Positions 23,216-31,434 are shown, counted from the first letter of the stretch. The stretch: 44,735 nucleotides of DNA from Roseburia sp. AF12-17LB (GCF_003479605.1 NZ_QUHR01000004.1:210258-254992), one strand, 5' to 3'. A program made the numbers and translations. The notes: generated from the letters alone by a model not told the origin.

Positions 23216-24668
23216 AGGAGTAGTTCTTGCAGCACCCAAAAGCGGCAGTGGAAAGACATTGATTACCTGTGCGTTAATCGAAGCCTTGAAAGAAGCAGGA
23301 GTCAATGTCTGTGCATTTAAATGCGGACCGGATTATATAGACCCGATGTTTCACCGGACGATTTTAGGTGTGCCGGGCGGAAATCTGGATACATATTTTA
23401 CCGGCGAAACAAAGACAAAAGAGATATTTATGGAAGAGACACCGGAAGATGCATTTGCAGTGGTAGAGGGTGTCATGGGGCTTTATGACGGACTTGGCGG
23501 AATTTTAGAAGAAGGTTCCACCTATCACCTGGCAAATTCTGTTTCCCTGCCGGTGATTCTGGTAATTGATGCACATGGCATGGGAAGAACGATACTTCCA
23601 CTGATACAGGGACTTTTATCCTATGACAAAGCCGGAATCATAAAGGGCGTGATACTAAACCGGGTCAGCAAAATGTTCTATGCGTCATTAAAAGAGTTAA
23701 TCGAAACCAAATTATCCATAGAAGTGCTGGGCTGTTTTACCGAACAGAAGGAGCTTCATCTGGAGAGCCGCCACTTAGGCTTAAAACTTCCAGAAGAAAA
23801 GCGTGATTTAAAAGAACAGGTATGCCGCGGGGCAGACAGCTTAAAAGAAACGGTATCGATAGAGCGGATTTTAGCAATTGGGGGAGCCGGAGAAAAGGAT
23901 GCGGCAGCCCCAAAAGTTGATAGTCACGAAAACAAAGTGACATATCAGAGAGCAGATATCTATGAAAATGATATGGTATTCCAGAGAGCAGATATCAAAA
24001 AAAATGACACCCATGAAAGTAAACTCCGCCTTGCCATCGCAAGAGATGAGGCATTTTGTTTTTATTATCAGGAGAACCTGAAACTGCTTTCAAAAAGGGG
24101 CTTTGAGCTGGTGCCGTTTTCTCCCCTGCATGATAAGAAATTGCCGGAGCATATCAGCGGATTACTGTTAGGAGGGGGATATCCGGAACTTTTTGCAAAG
24201 GAATTATCCGAAAATGACAGCATGAAGACAGCCATCCGGGAAGCCATCCGGGGCGGACTTCCGTCACTGGCAGAATGTGGGGGTTTTCTTTATCTTCATA
24301 AATCACTGAAGGATATGGAAGGCAGACAATATTCCATGGCGGGCGTAATTGATGCAGATGCAGATTACCGGGGAAAGCTGGTGCGTTTTGGCTATGTGGA
24401 GCTTACCGAGAAAGAGAGCTGTTTCCTGCCGGAAAAAGAAGGAATCCGGGGACACGAATTCCATTATTTTGACAGTACGGAAAATGGAACGGACTGCGTG
24501 GCAAAGAAACCGACCGGAAACAGAAGCTGGGAGTGTGTCTGGGAAGGAGAAAATCACTGGTGGGGATTTCCTCATCTTTATTATCCGTCCAACCCTTCTT
24601 TTGTGGAGCATTTCTATCAGCAGGCAGGATTGTATCAACAATCGAAATTGAAGCAAAAAGATAAATAG
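23202..24668 (+). CDS. cbiA: cobyrinate a,c-diamide synthase (CbiA)
   Basis: CbiA amidates the a and c side chains of cobyrinic acid using glutamine and ATP. Start placed at ATG 23202 after GGGAGGAG; ATG 23178 lies deeper in the upstream gene. The 488-residue protein has the P-loop-like APKSGSGKT at its start, KCGPDYIDPMFH, EGVMGLYDG and the amidotransferase Cys359 in LAECGGFLYL; HEFHYF lies towards the end. Residues ~238-270 form an insert from a duplicated ~30-bp unit (QRADIYEND / QRADIKKND). It overlaps the previous gene by 14 bp. Confidence 0.94.
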   Translation: MQKRKGVVLAAPKSGSGKTLITCALIEALKEAGVNVCAFKCGPDYIDPMFHRTILGVPGGNLDTYFTGETKTKEIFMEETPEDAFAVVEGVMGLYDGLGGILEEGSTYHLANSVSLPVILVIDAHGMGRTILPLIQGLLSYDKAGIIKGVILNRVSKMFYASLKELIETKLSIEVLGCFTEQKELHLESRHLGLKLPEEKRDLKEQVCRGADSLKETVSIERILAIGGAGEKDAAAPKVDSHENKVTYQRADIYENDMVFQRADIKKNDTHESKLRLAIARDEAFCFYYQENLKLLSKRGFELVPFSPLHDKKLPEHISGLLLGGGYPELFAKELSENDSMKTAIREAIRGGLPSLAECGGFLYLHKSLKDMEGRQYSMAGVIDADADYRGKLVRFGYVELTEKESCFLPEKEGIRGHEFHYFDSTENGTDCVAKKPTGNRSWECVWEGENHWWGFPHLYYPSNPSFVEHFYQQAGLYQQSKLKQKDK

Positions 24669-24702
24669 AAGTAAAAGATAATTTAAAATAAGAGGAAGAC
24701 AG

Positions 24703-25671
24703 ATGCAGAAAGAAAAAGCACAGAGCGGAATTTTATATGGAATCGGAGTAGGTCCGGGGGAGCCGGAGCTTTTGACCCATAAAGCGGTTCAGGTGATAGA
24801 ATGCTGCGATACCATAGTAGTGCCGTCCGAACCGATAGAAGAGTGTAATGCTTTTCAGATTGTAGAAAAACTGGTGCCGGACATCCGGAAACATCAGCTT
24901 GTGGCATGGAATTTTCCCATGACCAGAGATGAGAAAAAGTTAGAAGAAGCCCATGATAAGATATGCGAAAATATAGAAGCATATCTTGCAAGGGGAGAAA
25001 AGGTTGCCTTTTTAACGCTGGGGGATCCGGCAATTTATTCCACCTATACTTATCTTTCACAGAAAATCGAAGAGCATGGTGGCCATACGGAAATGGTCAG
25101 CGGTGTACCGTCTTTTTGTGCAGTGGCAGCAAGACTTGGCATTTCGCTGGGAGAAAAGGAAGAGCAGATTCATATTATTCCCGGTTCCTATGAGATAGAA
25201 GAATCGAGACAATTTTCCGGCACCAGAATCTATATGAAGTCCGGAAGGAAGCTGAAGCAGTTAAAAGAAATGCTGCAAAAGGAAAGCACTATCCGTCCGT
25301 TAGAAGTGTATAGTGTTTCTGATTGTGGAAAAGAGGAAGAAAAAGTCTTTTCCGGTGTGGATAACATACCGGAAAACAGCGGATATTTTACCATCGTGAT
25401 TGTAAAGACCAAAGATGAGCCGGTGCATAACAGCAGCCGCTTTTTTGAGAATCGTGCATGCGCTTATTATCCCTGCCATAGGGACATTGAGCAGATTAAC
25501 TGTATGTTCTGCTACTGCCCGATGTATGAAATGGAGCATTGTCCGGGAACACCGGAGTACAAAGAGACAAATGGCAGAAAACTTAAGATTTGTACCAACT
25601 GCACATATCCCCATCAGGCAGAACATTATGATGCCATTATGAAGGTACTGACCCATCGGCTGAAAGGCTAG
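24703..25671 (+). CDS. cbiL: cobalt-precorrin-2 C20-methyltransferase (CbiL) with a Cys-rich C-terminal domain
   Basis: Residues 1-~235 are a tetrapyrrole methylase of CbiL/CobI type (YGIGVGPGEPELLTHKAVQV, WNFPMTRDEKKLEE, TLGDPAIYSTYTYL, VSGVPSFCAVAARLG), methylating C-20 of cobalt-factor II or precorrin-2. Residues ~253-310 add a compact domain with about nine cysteines (CAYYPCHRDIEQINCMFCYC, then MEHCPG and ICTNCTYPH), resembling the 'cysteine-rich small domain' (PF04071-like) found near corrinoid genes in Clostridia. It may hold a metal, cobalt included, but this is unproven. Last gene of the biosynthetic cluster; no terminator is seen before the riboswitch. Confidence 0.92.
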   Translation: MQKEKAQSGILYGIGVGPGEPELLTHKAVQVIECCDTIVVPSEPIEECNAFQIVEKLVPDIRKHQLVAWNFPMTRDEKKLEEAHDKICENIEAYLARGEKVAFLTLGDPAIYSTYTYLSQKIEEHGGHTEMVSGVPSFCAVAARLGISLGEKEEQIHIIPGSYEIEESRQFSGTRIYMKSGRKLKQLKEMLQKESTIRPLEVYSVSDCGKEEEKVFSGVDNIPENSGYFTIVIVKTKDEPVHNSSRFFENRACAYYPCHRDIEQINCMFCYCPMYEMEHCPGTPEYKETNGRKLKICTNCTYPHQAEHYDAIMKVLTHRLKG

Positions 25672-25718
25672 AGAACTTTTTAAGGGTGAAGATTGTTGAG
25701 GCGGGGTGAACTATGGCT

Positions 25719-25749
25719 TGTGAAAAAATAAAAAGTGTGTTAGTATAGT
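25719..25749 (+). promoter_or_regulatory. possible promoter ahead of the riboswitch
   Basis: TATAGT (25744-25749) is a good -10 and TTGTGA (25719-25724) a modest -35, with a slightly long 19-bp gap. It would start transcription right at the beginning of the riboswitch, where one expects it. Confidence 0.45.
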
Positions 25750-25754
25750 AGCGA

Positions 25755-25960
25755 TTTCATAGAAAGATAACCGGTGCCTGCAATGAAATTCATTCATATG
25801 CAGGGTAAAAGGGAAACAGGTGTAAATCCTGTACGAACTCGTCACTGTAAGAAGGGAGTAACGTAGTCAGGCTTTTAAAAGCGCCACTGCTGCACAGACA
25901 TTGGGAAGGTGATTACGGAGCGTTAATCTTTGAGTCAGGAAACCTGCCGTTTATCTGGTA
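25755..25960 (+). promoter_or_regulatory. adenosylcobalamin riboswitch
   Basis: Conserved parts of the cobalamin aptamer occur in order: GGTGCC (25773), the GGGTAAAAGGGAA core (25803-25815), the internal hairpin ACAGGTGTAAATCCTGT, CGTCACTGTAAGAAGGGAG, GCCACTG (25883-25889), TTGGGAAGGTG, and the B12 box AGTCAGGAAACCTGCC (25933-25948). It lies in the leader of the exported-chelatase/ABC gene group. Binding of adenosylcobalamin should lower expression of these genes, through the terminator that follows. Confidence 0.93.
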
Positions 25961-26053
25961 CGGGAAGAGATTCCGGGTCACGAGTAATTGGCTGTACTGT
26001 TTGATAACAAGGGAAATCCGTAAAGCGTATTTCCTGTAGTTAGTATGTCATTT

Positions 26054-26087
26054 ACTTCGTTCATAGCAATATGGAACGGAGTTTTTT
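26054..26087 (+). terminator. riboswitch-controlled terminator
   Basis: ACTTCGTTC (26054-26062) pairs with GAACGGAGT (26074-26082), with one G-T pair, and is followed by six T. A second hairpin, GGAAAT / ATTTCC around 26010-26035, lies between aptamer and terminator and may take part in switching. The position is that of a transcription-attenuation platform. Confidence 0.85.
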
Positions 26088-26128
26088 CATGTGTAAGTGA
26101 AACCAGAACATGAGAAAAGGAGAAAAAA

Positions 26129-27739
26129 ATGAAAAAGAAAGCATTGACTGTAGTTCTTACACTTACTATGGCTGCAACCATGTTTGCGGGATGTGGTGAT
26201 AAGAAAACAACAGGGACAACTGAAACAACAGAAGCTGTTTCGACAGAAGATGAAAAGGATGATCAGGCAAAAGCAGATGAAGTAGCAGCATTGATTGATG
26301 CAATTTATGTGCAGGAAAGAACTGATGAGACAGATGCACAGTGTAAGGCAGCAAAAGAAGCATGGGATGCACTGACAGATGCTCAGAAGGAACTGGTATC
26401 CGGAGAAAATGCAGACCCGGATTACTTTGGAAGAGATACCGGAGATGCATCAAAGGATGATCCTTTAAATCAGGATGATATTGGAGAAAATGAGCTTTTG
26501 GTAGTAAGCTTTGGTACATCCTTTAATGACAGCCGCGCAACAGATATCGGCGGCATTGAAAAAGCATTACAGGAAGCAAATCCTGACTGGTCTGTAAGAA
26601 GAGCATTTACAGCACAGATTATTATTAACCATATACAGGCCCGTGATGACGAAAAAATCGATAACATGGATCAGGCATTAGAGCGTGCGGTAGACAATGG
26701 CGTTAAGAATCTTGTGGTACAGCCGACCCACTTAATGCATGGTGCAGAATATGATGAACTGGTAGAAGCAATTGAGAAGTATCAGGATAAATTCGAAACA
26801 GTCCGTATCGCAGAACCTCTGTTAGGTGAAGTTGGAAGCGACGCAACTGTAATCAACGAAGATAAAGCTGCCGTTGCAGAAGCAATTACATCAGAAGCAG
26901 TTAAGGCTGCAGGATATGACAGCATGGATGCAGCAGCAGAAGATGGAACAGCATTTGTATTTATGGGACATGGTACTTCCCATACTGCAAATGTAACATA
27001 TGACCAGATGCAGACCCAGTTAGAGAAACTGAATTATAAAAATGCATTTGTTGGAACCGTAGAAGGTGAACCGGAAGATACCGCATGTGAAGCAGTTATT
27101 GAAAAAGTAAAAGAAGCAGGATACAAAAAAGTAATTCTTCGTCCGTTAATGGTTGTTGCCGGAGACCACGCAAACAACGATATGGCTGGAGATGATGAAG
27201 ATTCCTGGAAGAGCCAGTTTGAAGCATCCAAAGCATTTGACAGTGTAGATACACAGATTGAAGGTCTTGGAAGAATTAAAGCAGTCCAGGATATTTATGT
27301 AGCACATACAAAGGCTGCTTTAGAGGCAGAGCCACTTGCAACAGCAGGTGGTTCCAATTCCTCTGCAACCTTAGAGGATGGAACTTATACCGTAGACTTC
27401 AACACAGACAGCACAATGTTTCACGTAAATGAAGCAAAAGAAGGCAAGGCAGAACTTACGGTAAAGGATGGAAAAATGACAGCACATATCACGCTTCCAT
27501 CTAAGAACATTGTAAATTTATTTGCTGGAACAGCAGCAGATGCACAGAAGGATGGAGCCAAGCTTCTTGAGCCGACTACAGATACAGTAGAATACAGTGA
27601 TGGAACCAGCGAAGAAGTATACGGCTTTGATGTTCCGGTTCCTGCAGTGGATGAAGACTTTGACCTTGCATTAATTGGAACAAAGGGAAAATGGTACGAC
27701 CACAAAGTATCTGTTTCTAATCCTGAAAAAAAAAATTAG
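26129..27739 (+). CDS. surface lipoprotein with CbiK-type cobaltochelatase domain and beta-rich domain
   Basis: The 536-residue product has a lipoprotein signal (AATMFAGC, lipid-modified Cys22), an acidic helical linker with a three-helix FIVAR/GA-like pattern (~43-90, CKAAKEAWDALTDAQKEL), and a CbiK-type sirohydrochlorin cobaltochelatase domain (~119-395). The chelatase signatures are complete: LLVVSFGTSFNDSR, QPTHLMHGAEY (His201) and FMGHGTSHTANVTY (His281, His285). From ~415 comes a beta-rich domain (LEDGTYTVDF..., LTVKDGKMTAHI), weakly NEAT-like. The frame stops right after ten A (27726-27735); a -1 shift there continues into a second such domain (27740-28044). Exported CbiK forms are known, for example in Desulfovibrio. 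AAAAGGAG precedes ATG 26129. Expression is riboswitch-controlled. Confidence 0.85.
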   Translation: MKKKALTVVLTLTMAATMFAGCGDKKTTGTTETTEAVSTEDEKDDQAKADEVAALIDAIYVQERTDETDAQCKAAKEAWDALTDAQKELVSGENADPDYFGRDTGDASKDDPLNQDDIGENELLVVSFGTSFNDSRATDIGGIEKALQEANPDWSVRRAFTAQIIINHIQARDDEKIDNMDQALERAVDNGVKNLVVQPTHLMHGAEYDELVEAIEKYQDKFETVRIAEPLLGEVGSDATVINEDKAAVAEAITSEAVKAAGYDSMDAAAEDGTAFVFMGHGTSHTANVTYDQMQTQLEKLNYKNAFVGTVEGEPEDTACEAVIEKVKEAGYKKVILRPLMVVAGDHANNDMAGDDEDSWKSQFEASKAFDSVDTQIEGLGRIKAVQDIYVAHTKAALEAEPLATAGGSNSSATLEDGTYTVDFNTDSTMFHVNEAKEGKAELTVKDGKMTAHITLPSKNIVNLFAGTAADAQKDGAKLLEPTTDTVEYSDGTSEEVYGFDVPVPAVDEDFDLALIGTKGKWYDHKVSVSNPEKKN

Positions 27740-28044
27740 CTGATGGCTCTTATGAGGCAGAAGTAACTTTAGAGGGCGGAACCGGAAGAGCAACGGTGGA
27801 TTCACCGGCGAAGGTTGTGATAAAAGATGGAAAAATCACTGCAACCGTTGTGTGGAGCAGTCCAAACTATGATTACATGTTAGTAGATGGAACGAAGTAT
27901 CTGAATGAGAACAAGGGTGGAAATTCCACCTTTACGATTCCGGTATCCGGCTTTGACTGTGACATTGCAGTAGTGGGTGATACTGTTGCAATGAGCACAC
28001 CTCATGAAATTGAATATACATTGAATTTTAAACTGGTAAAATAA
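27740..28044 (+). pseudogene. out-of-frame continuation: second beta-rich domain of the chelatase lipoprotein
   Basis: The -1 frame is open from the A-run to a stop at 28042-28044 and reads LADGSYEAEVTLEGGTGRA, VVIKDGKITATVVWSSPNYD, KYLNENKGGNSTFTIPVSG, ending IEYTLNFKLVK. It parallels the preceding domain (DGTYTVDF / DGSYEAEV; LTVKDGKMTAHI / VVIKDGKITATV), so it is a tandem repeat of that domain. The internal ATG 27868 region has no ribosome site, so separate translation is unlikely. It is either lost by a frameshift mutation, read through by slippage on the A-run, or an artefact of sequencing a homopolymer. Confidence 0.75.
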
Positions 28045-28045
28045 A

Positions 28046-29191
28046 ATGCAGAAAAAACAAATTATGATAGTAAGCGTTATCTGTATACTTCTTCTGACTC
28101 TTTGTGCCTGTGGTACAAAGAAGCAGGAGAAAAAAGCAGATACCGTAGATTTTAGTTCTCTCAGCAGGACCGGGAGTATGGAATTAAATTATGCAACACA
28201 GTATAGTGTTGATGAATATGGCGGGTACAAAATGATTACGATCGTGGATGGCGGTCGTTTTTTGCTTATTCCGGAGGGAGCGGCAGTGCCGCTGAATATA
28301 CCGGAGGATGTTACAGTTTTACAGCAGCCGCTGGATAAAACATATCTGGTATCCACTTCTGTCATGGATTTAGTAAGACAGATTGATGCCATGTCAGATA
28401 TCCGGCTTTCCGGAACGAAGGAAGATGGCTGGTATGTAGAAGAAGCCAGGCAGGCAATGGAGGAAGGAGACATTTTATATGCAGGAAAATACAGTACTCC
28501 GGACTATGAGCTCATTCTGGATGAAGGCTGCAATCTGGCAATTGAAAATACAATGATTTATCATAACCCGGAAGTAAAAGAAAAGTTGGAAGAACTTGGA
28601 ATCCCTGTACTTGTGGAGCGTTCCAGCTATGAATCACACCCATTGGGCAGACTGGAATGGATCCGTTTATATGGAGTATTATTTGATAAAGAGGAAGAAG
28701 CAGATTCTTTCTATGAAGCAGAATTAGAAAAATTAGAGCCGATTATGAAGAAAGAAAGCTGCAATGTAACAGTAGCATTTTTCAGTGTGACAGCAAACGG
28801 AACAATCAGTGTGCGGAAATCAAATGATTATGTAGCGCAGATGATTGCTCTTTCCGGTGGAACCTATGTGCCGGAACAACTGGCGGGCGAAGAAGAAAAT
28901 GCACTTTCCACAATGAACATACAGATGGAGGATTTCTATGCAGATGCAAAGAATGCCGATATCTTAATATATAACAGTACAATTGAAGGCGAAATCAGTA
29001 CGCTGGAGGAATTGAAGCAGAAGAATGCACTGTTTGCAGATTTTCAGGCAGTACAGGATGGAAATGTCTATTGTACCACAAATAATTTCTTCCAGAAATC
29101 CACGGCAATCGGAGATTTTATGGAAGATCTGAATAAAATATTTCAGAATACAGATACAGAAGAAGCAGGATATTTAAAGAAGCTGAGGTAA
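28046..29191 (+). CDS. ABC transporter substrate-binding lipoprotein (BtuF/FecB type)
   Basis: The 381-residue protein has a lipoprotein signal (LLLTLCAC, Cys22) and a fold resembling class III periplasmic binding proteins for iron chelates, haem and vitamin B12: an N-terminal lobe up to ~180 with GIPVLVERSSYESHPLGRLEW, a linker helix DSFYEAELEKLEPI and a second lobe ending FADFQAVQDGNVYCTTNNFFQ. It starts one base after the shifted reading frame ends, pointing to coupled translation with the intact form of the upstream protein. The substrate cannot be read from sequence; control by cobalamin suggests a corrinoid, cobalt complex or related tetrapyrrole. Confidence 0.85.
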   Translation: MQKKQIMIVSVICILLLTLCACGTKKQEKKADTVDFSSLSRTGSMELNYATQYSVDEYGGYKMITIVDGGRFLLIPEGAAVPLNIPEDVTVLQQPLDKTYLVSTSVMDLVRQIDAMSDIRLSGTKEDGWYVEEARQAMEEGDILYAGKYSTPDYELILDEGCNLAIENTMIYHNPEVKEKLEELGIPVLVERSSYESHPLGRLEWIRLYGVLFDKEEEADSFYEAELEKLEPIMKKESCNVTVAFFSVTANGTISVRKSNDYVAQMIALSGGTYVPEQLAGEEENALSTMNIQMEDFYADAKNADILIYNSTIEGEISTLEELKQKNALFADFQAVQDGNVYCTTNNFFQKSTAIGDFMEDLNKIFQNTDTEEAGYLKKLR

Positions 29192-29197
29192 AAGAAA

Positions 29198-30202
29198 ATG
29201 AAGCGGTATGCAGTCTCTTTTATAACAATTATTATATTGCTGGTGGGATTAATTTTCTGGAATATTGGTTCTGGAAGTATTTCGATTTCATGGGATGAAC
29301 TTTGGAATATTTTACTGAAACAGACAGAAGAAGGCACCGCTTATCATATTATCTGGGATATCAGACTGCCACGGATTCTTGCTGCTGTCATGCTGGGGGG
29401 AGCATTGTCCATTTCCGGATTTTTACTGCAGACCTTTTTTGGAAATCCAATTGCAGGTCCGTATGTGCTTGGAATTTCTTCCGGTGCCAAACTTATGGTA
29501 GCACTGGCAATGATTTATCTTCTGGGAAGGGGAATTACAATCAGTTCTTTTGGAATGGTAGCAGCAGCCTTTGCCGGCTCACTTCTGGCAATGGGATTTG
29601 TACTTTTAATTTCCATGAAGGTACATAGAATGTCTCTTCTGATTGTATGCGGAATTCTAATCGGATATATCTGCTCGGCAATTACAGACATCTGTGTTAC
29701 TTTTGCAGATGATTCGAATATCGTAAATTTGCACAACTGGTCCCAGGGCAGCTTCTCCGGAATGAACTGGTCGAATATCCTGATGATATTTATCCTGACC
29801 TTGCTGTCCTTTCTTGCGGCAATGTTTCTTGCAAAGCCGATTGGTGCGTATCAGATGGGAGAGACTTATGCCAGAAATATGGGTGTTAATATAACGGTGC
29901 TCCGGGTAAGCCTGATTCTGTTATCCAGCTTATTGTCGGCTTGTGTAACAGCGTTTGCAGGGCCGATTTCCTTTGTAGGAATTGCGGTGCCACATCTGAT
30001 AAAATCTGCCACAGGAACAGCAAAACCACTGGTGCTGATACCGGGCTGCTTTCTGGGGGGAGCGGTAGTGACACTGTTTTGTGATGGAATCGCAAGAACA
30101 CTCTTTGCACCGACAGAAGTAAGTATCAGTACCGTTACAGCGGTCTTTTTGGTTCCGGTGGTAATTGTAATGATGCTGCGCAGACAGGAGGAGCGGGGAT
30201 GA
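29198..30202 (+). CDS. FecCD/BtuC-family ABC transporter permease
   Basis: A 334-residue membrane protein with about nine to ten spans. Signatures of the family: WDIRLPRILAAVMLGGALSI, GNPIAGPYVLGISSGAKL, the mid-protein NLHNWSQGSFSGMNW, and AGPISFVGIAVPHLIKSATG, the cytoplasmic loop that contacts the ATPase. Such permeases form dimers that carry siderophores, haem or cobalamin. The gene lies 6 bp after the binding-protein gene and overlaps the ATPase gene by 4 bp. Confidence 0.93.
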   Translation: MKRYAVSFITIIILLVGLIFWNIGSGSISISWDELWNILLKQTEEGTAYHIIWDIRLPRILAAVMLGGALSISGFLLQTFFGNPIAGPYVLGISSGAKLMVALAMIYLLGRGITISSFGMVAAAFAGSLLAMGFVLLISMKVHRMSLLIVCGILIGYICSAITDICVTFADDSNIVNLHNWSQGSFSGMNWSNILMIFILTLLSFLAAMFLAKPIGAYQMGETYARNMGVNITVLRVSLILLSSLLSACVTAFAGPISFVGIAVPHLIKSATGTAKPLVLIPGCFLGGAVVTLFCDGIARTLFAPTEVSISTVTAVFLVPVVIVMMLRRQEERG

Positions 30203-31365
30203 CAAAACAGATAGCAGGAAAAAAAGAGTCCACAGAGAAAGAATGCATGGCAGGAAAAATGAAATCTTCTGAAAGAAAACAGGGGCTTGTAACAGACAAA
30301 TTCACAGTTGGATATGGAAAAAAGGTCATTCTTTCGAATGTCAATCTAATGGCAGAGCCGGGAAGGGTATTGACATTGATTGGCCCGAATGGTTCCGGTA
30401 AATCTACGATTCTAAAGAGTATTGTAAAGCAGTTGAAATCCCTTGATGGTGTAGTATACCTGAACGGGAAAGCAACCTCGGAAATGAAAGAGGCAGAAAT
30501 TGCAAAGAGCCTTTCCATGGTAATGACAGAGCATATTCATCCGGAGCTGATGTCCTGCCGGGATGTGGTTGCAACCGGACGATATCCCTATACCGGAAGA
30601 CTTGGAATCTTAGATAAGCAGGACTGGAAACTGGTGGATGAGGCAATTACCATGGTTCATGCGGAAGAGGTGGCAGAGCAGTCATTTACAAGAATCAGTG
30701 ACGGACAGAGACAGCGTGTTATGTTGGCGAGAGCCATCTGCCAGGATACAGCAATCCTGGTATTGGATGAACCTACCTCTTATCTGGATATCCGTTATAA
30801 GCTTGATATTTTAAACAGCATCCGGAAACTGGCAAGGGAACGGAATATAGCAGTAATGATGTCACTGCATGAACTTGACTTGGTACAGAAAGTATCGGAT
30901 ATGGTAGCCTGTGTAGATGGAACCACCGTCAGCCACATAGGAACACCGGAAGAAATCTTTCAGGGTTCGCTGGTACAGAAGCTTTATGGAATTGAGGAAA
31001 AGAACTTTGATTCCATGCTTGGAATCATGCAGATGCCGGGAAATAAAGCGGCCCCGAATGTATTCGTAATCGGAGGCGGTGGTGCTGCAATACCAACCTA
31101 TTACAGACTGCAGAGAGAGCATATTCCATTTGCAGCAGGAATCTTATTTGAAAATGACGTAGAATATCCTGTTGCAACGGCACTGGCATCAAAAGTCATT
31201 ACTGCAAAAGCTTTTTATCCGATGGAAGAAGCACAACTGGAAGAAGCTAAGAAAATACTTGCAGGCTGTGAAACCTGTATTTGCACCTGCGAGAATTTCG
31301 GACCTTATAATATGTTAAATAAAGAACTGCGAAGCCTGGCAGAAGAACAGGGAAAATTGAAATAA
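30199..31365 (+). CDS. ABC transporter ATPase (BtuD/FecE type) with a C-terminal extra domain
   Basis: Residues ~30-280 form the ATPase: Walker A GPNGSGKST, signature RISDGQRQRVMLARA, Walker B ILVLDEPTSYLD and switch histidine in MMSLHELDL. Residues ~286-388 are an added domain starting VFVIGGGGAAIPTYYRLQ, with FAAGILFENDVEYPVATALA and a Cys-containing segment CETCICTCENFGPY. The G-rich strand-turn looks nucleotide-binding-like, and the three-Cys cluster could hold a metal. A similar tail occurs on some Firmicutes and archaeal ABC ATPases of this class; its role is unknown to me. Transcription ends at the hairpin just downstream. Confidence 0.9.
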   Translation: MTKQIAGKKESTEKECMAGKMKSSERKQGLVTDKFTVGYGKKVILSNVNLMAEPGRVLTLIGPNGSGKSTILKSIVKQLKSLDGVVYLNGKATSEMKEAEIAKSLSMVMTEHIHPELMSCRDVVATGRYPYTGRLGILDKQDWKLVDEAITMVHAEEVAEQSFTRISDGQRQRVMLARAICQDTAILVLDEPTSYLDIRYKLDILNSIRKLARERNIAVMMSLHELDLVQKVSDMVACVDGTTVSHIGTPEEIFQGSLVQKLYGIEEKNFDSMLGIMQMPGNKAAPNVFVIGGGGAAIPTYYRLQREHIPFAAGILFENDVEYPVATALASKVITAKAFYPMEEAQLEEAKKILAGCETCICTCENFGPYNMLNKELRSLAEEQGKLK

Positions 31366-31383
31366 AGAAATTGGAATAAAAGA

Positions 31384-31426
31384 AAAGCCCGTGGAATCAA
31401 AGTTGTTTTATGATTTCACGGGCTTT
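31384..31426. terminator. bidirectional terminator
   Basis: AAAGCCCGTGGAATCA (31384-31399) pairs with TGATTTCACGGGCTTT (31411-31426), one G-T pair. It lies between convergent genes, the ABC operon on the plus strand and the chemotaxis receptor on the minus strand. The minus-strand side has a short T-run after the stem. Confidence 0.85.
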
Positions 31427-31434
31427 GGTATATT

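Noticed and set aside
27868..28044. Separate small gene after the chelatase lipoprotein
   Set aside because: No ribosome site, and the frame continues upstream to the A-run as a repeat of the preceding domain; it is the displaced end of that protein.
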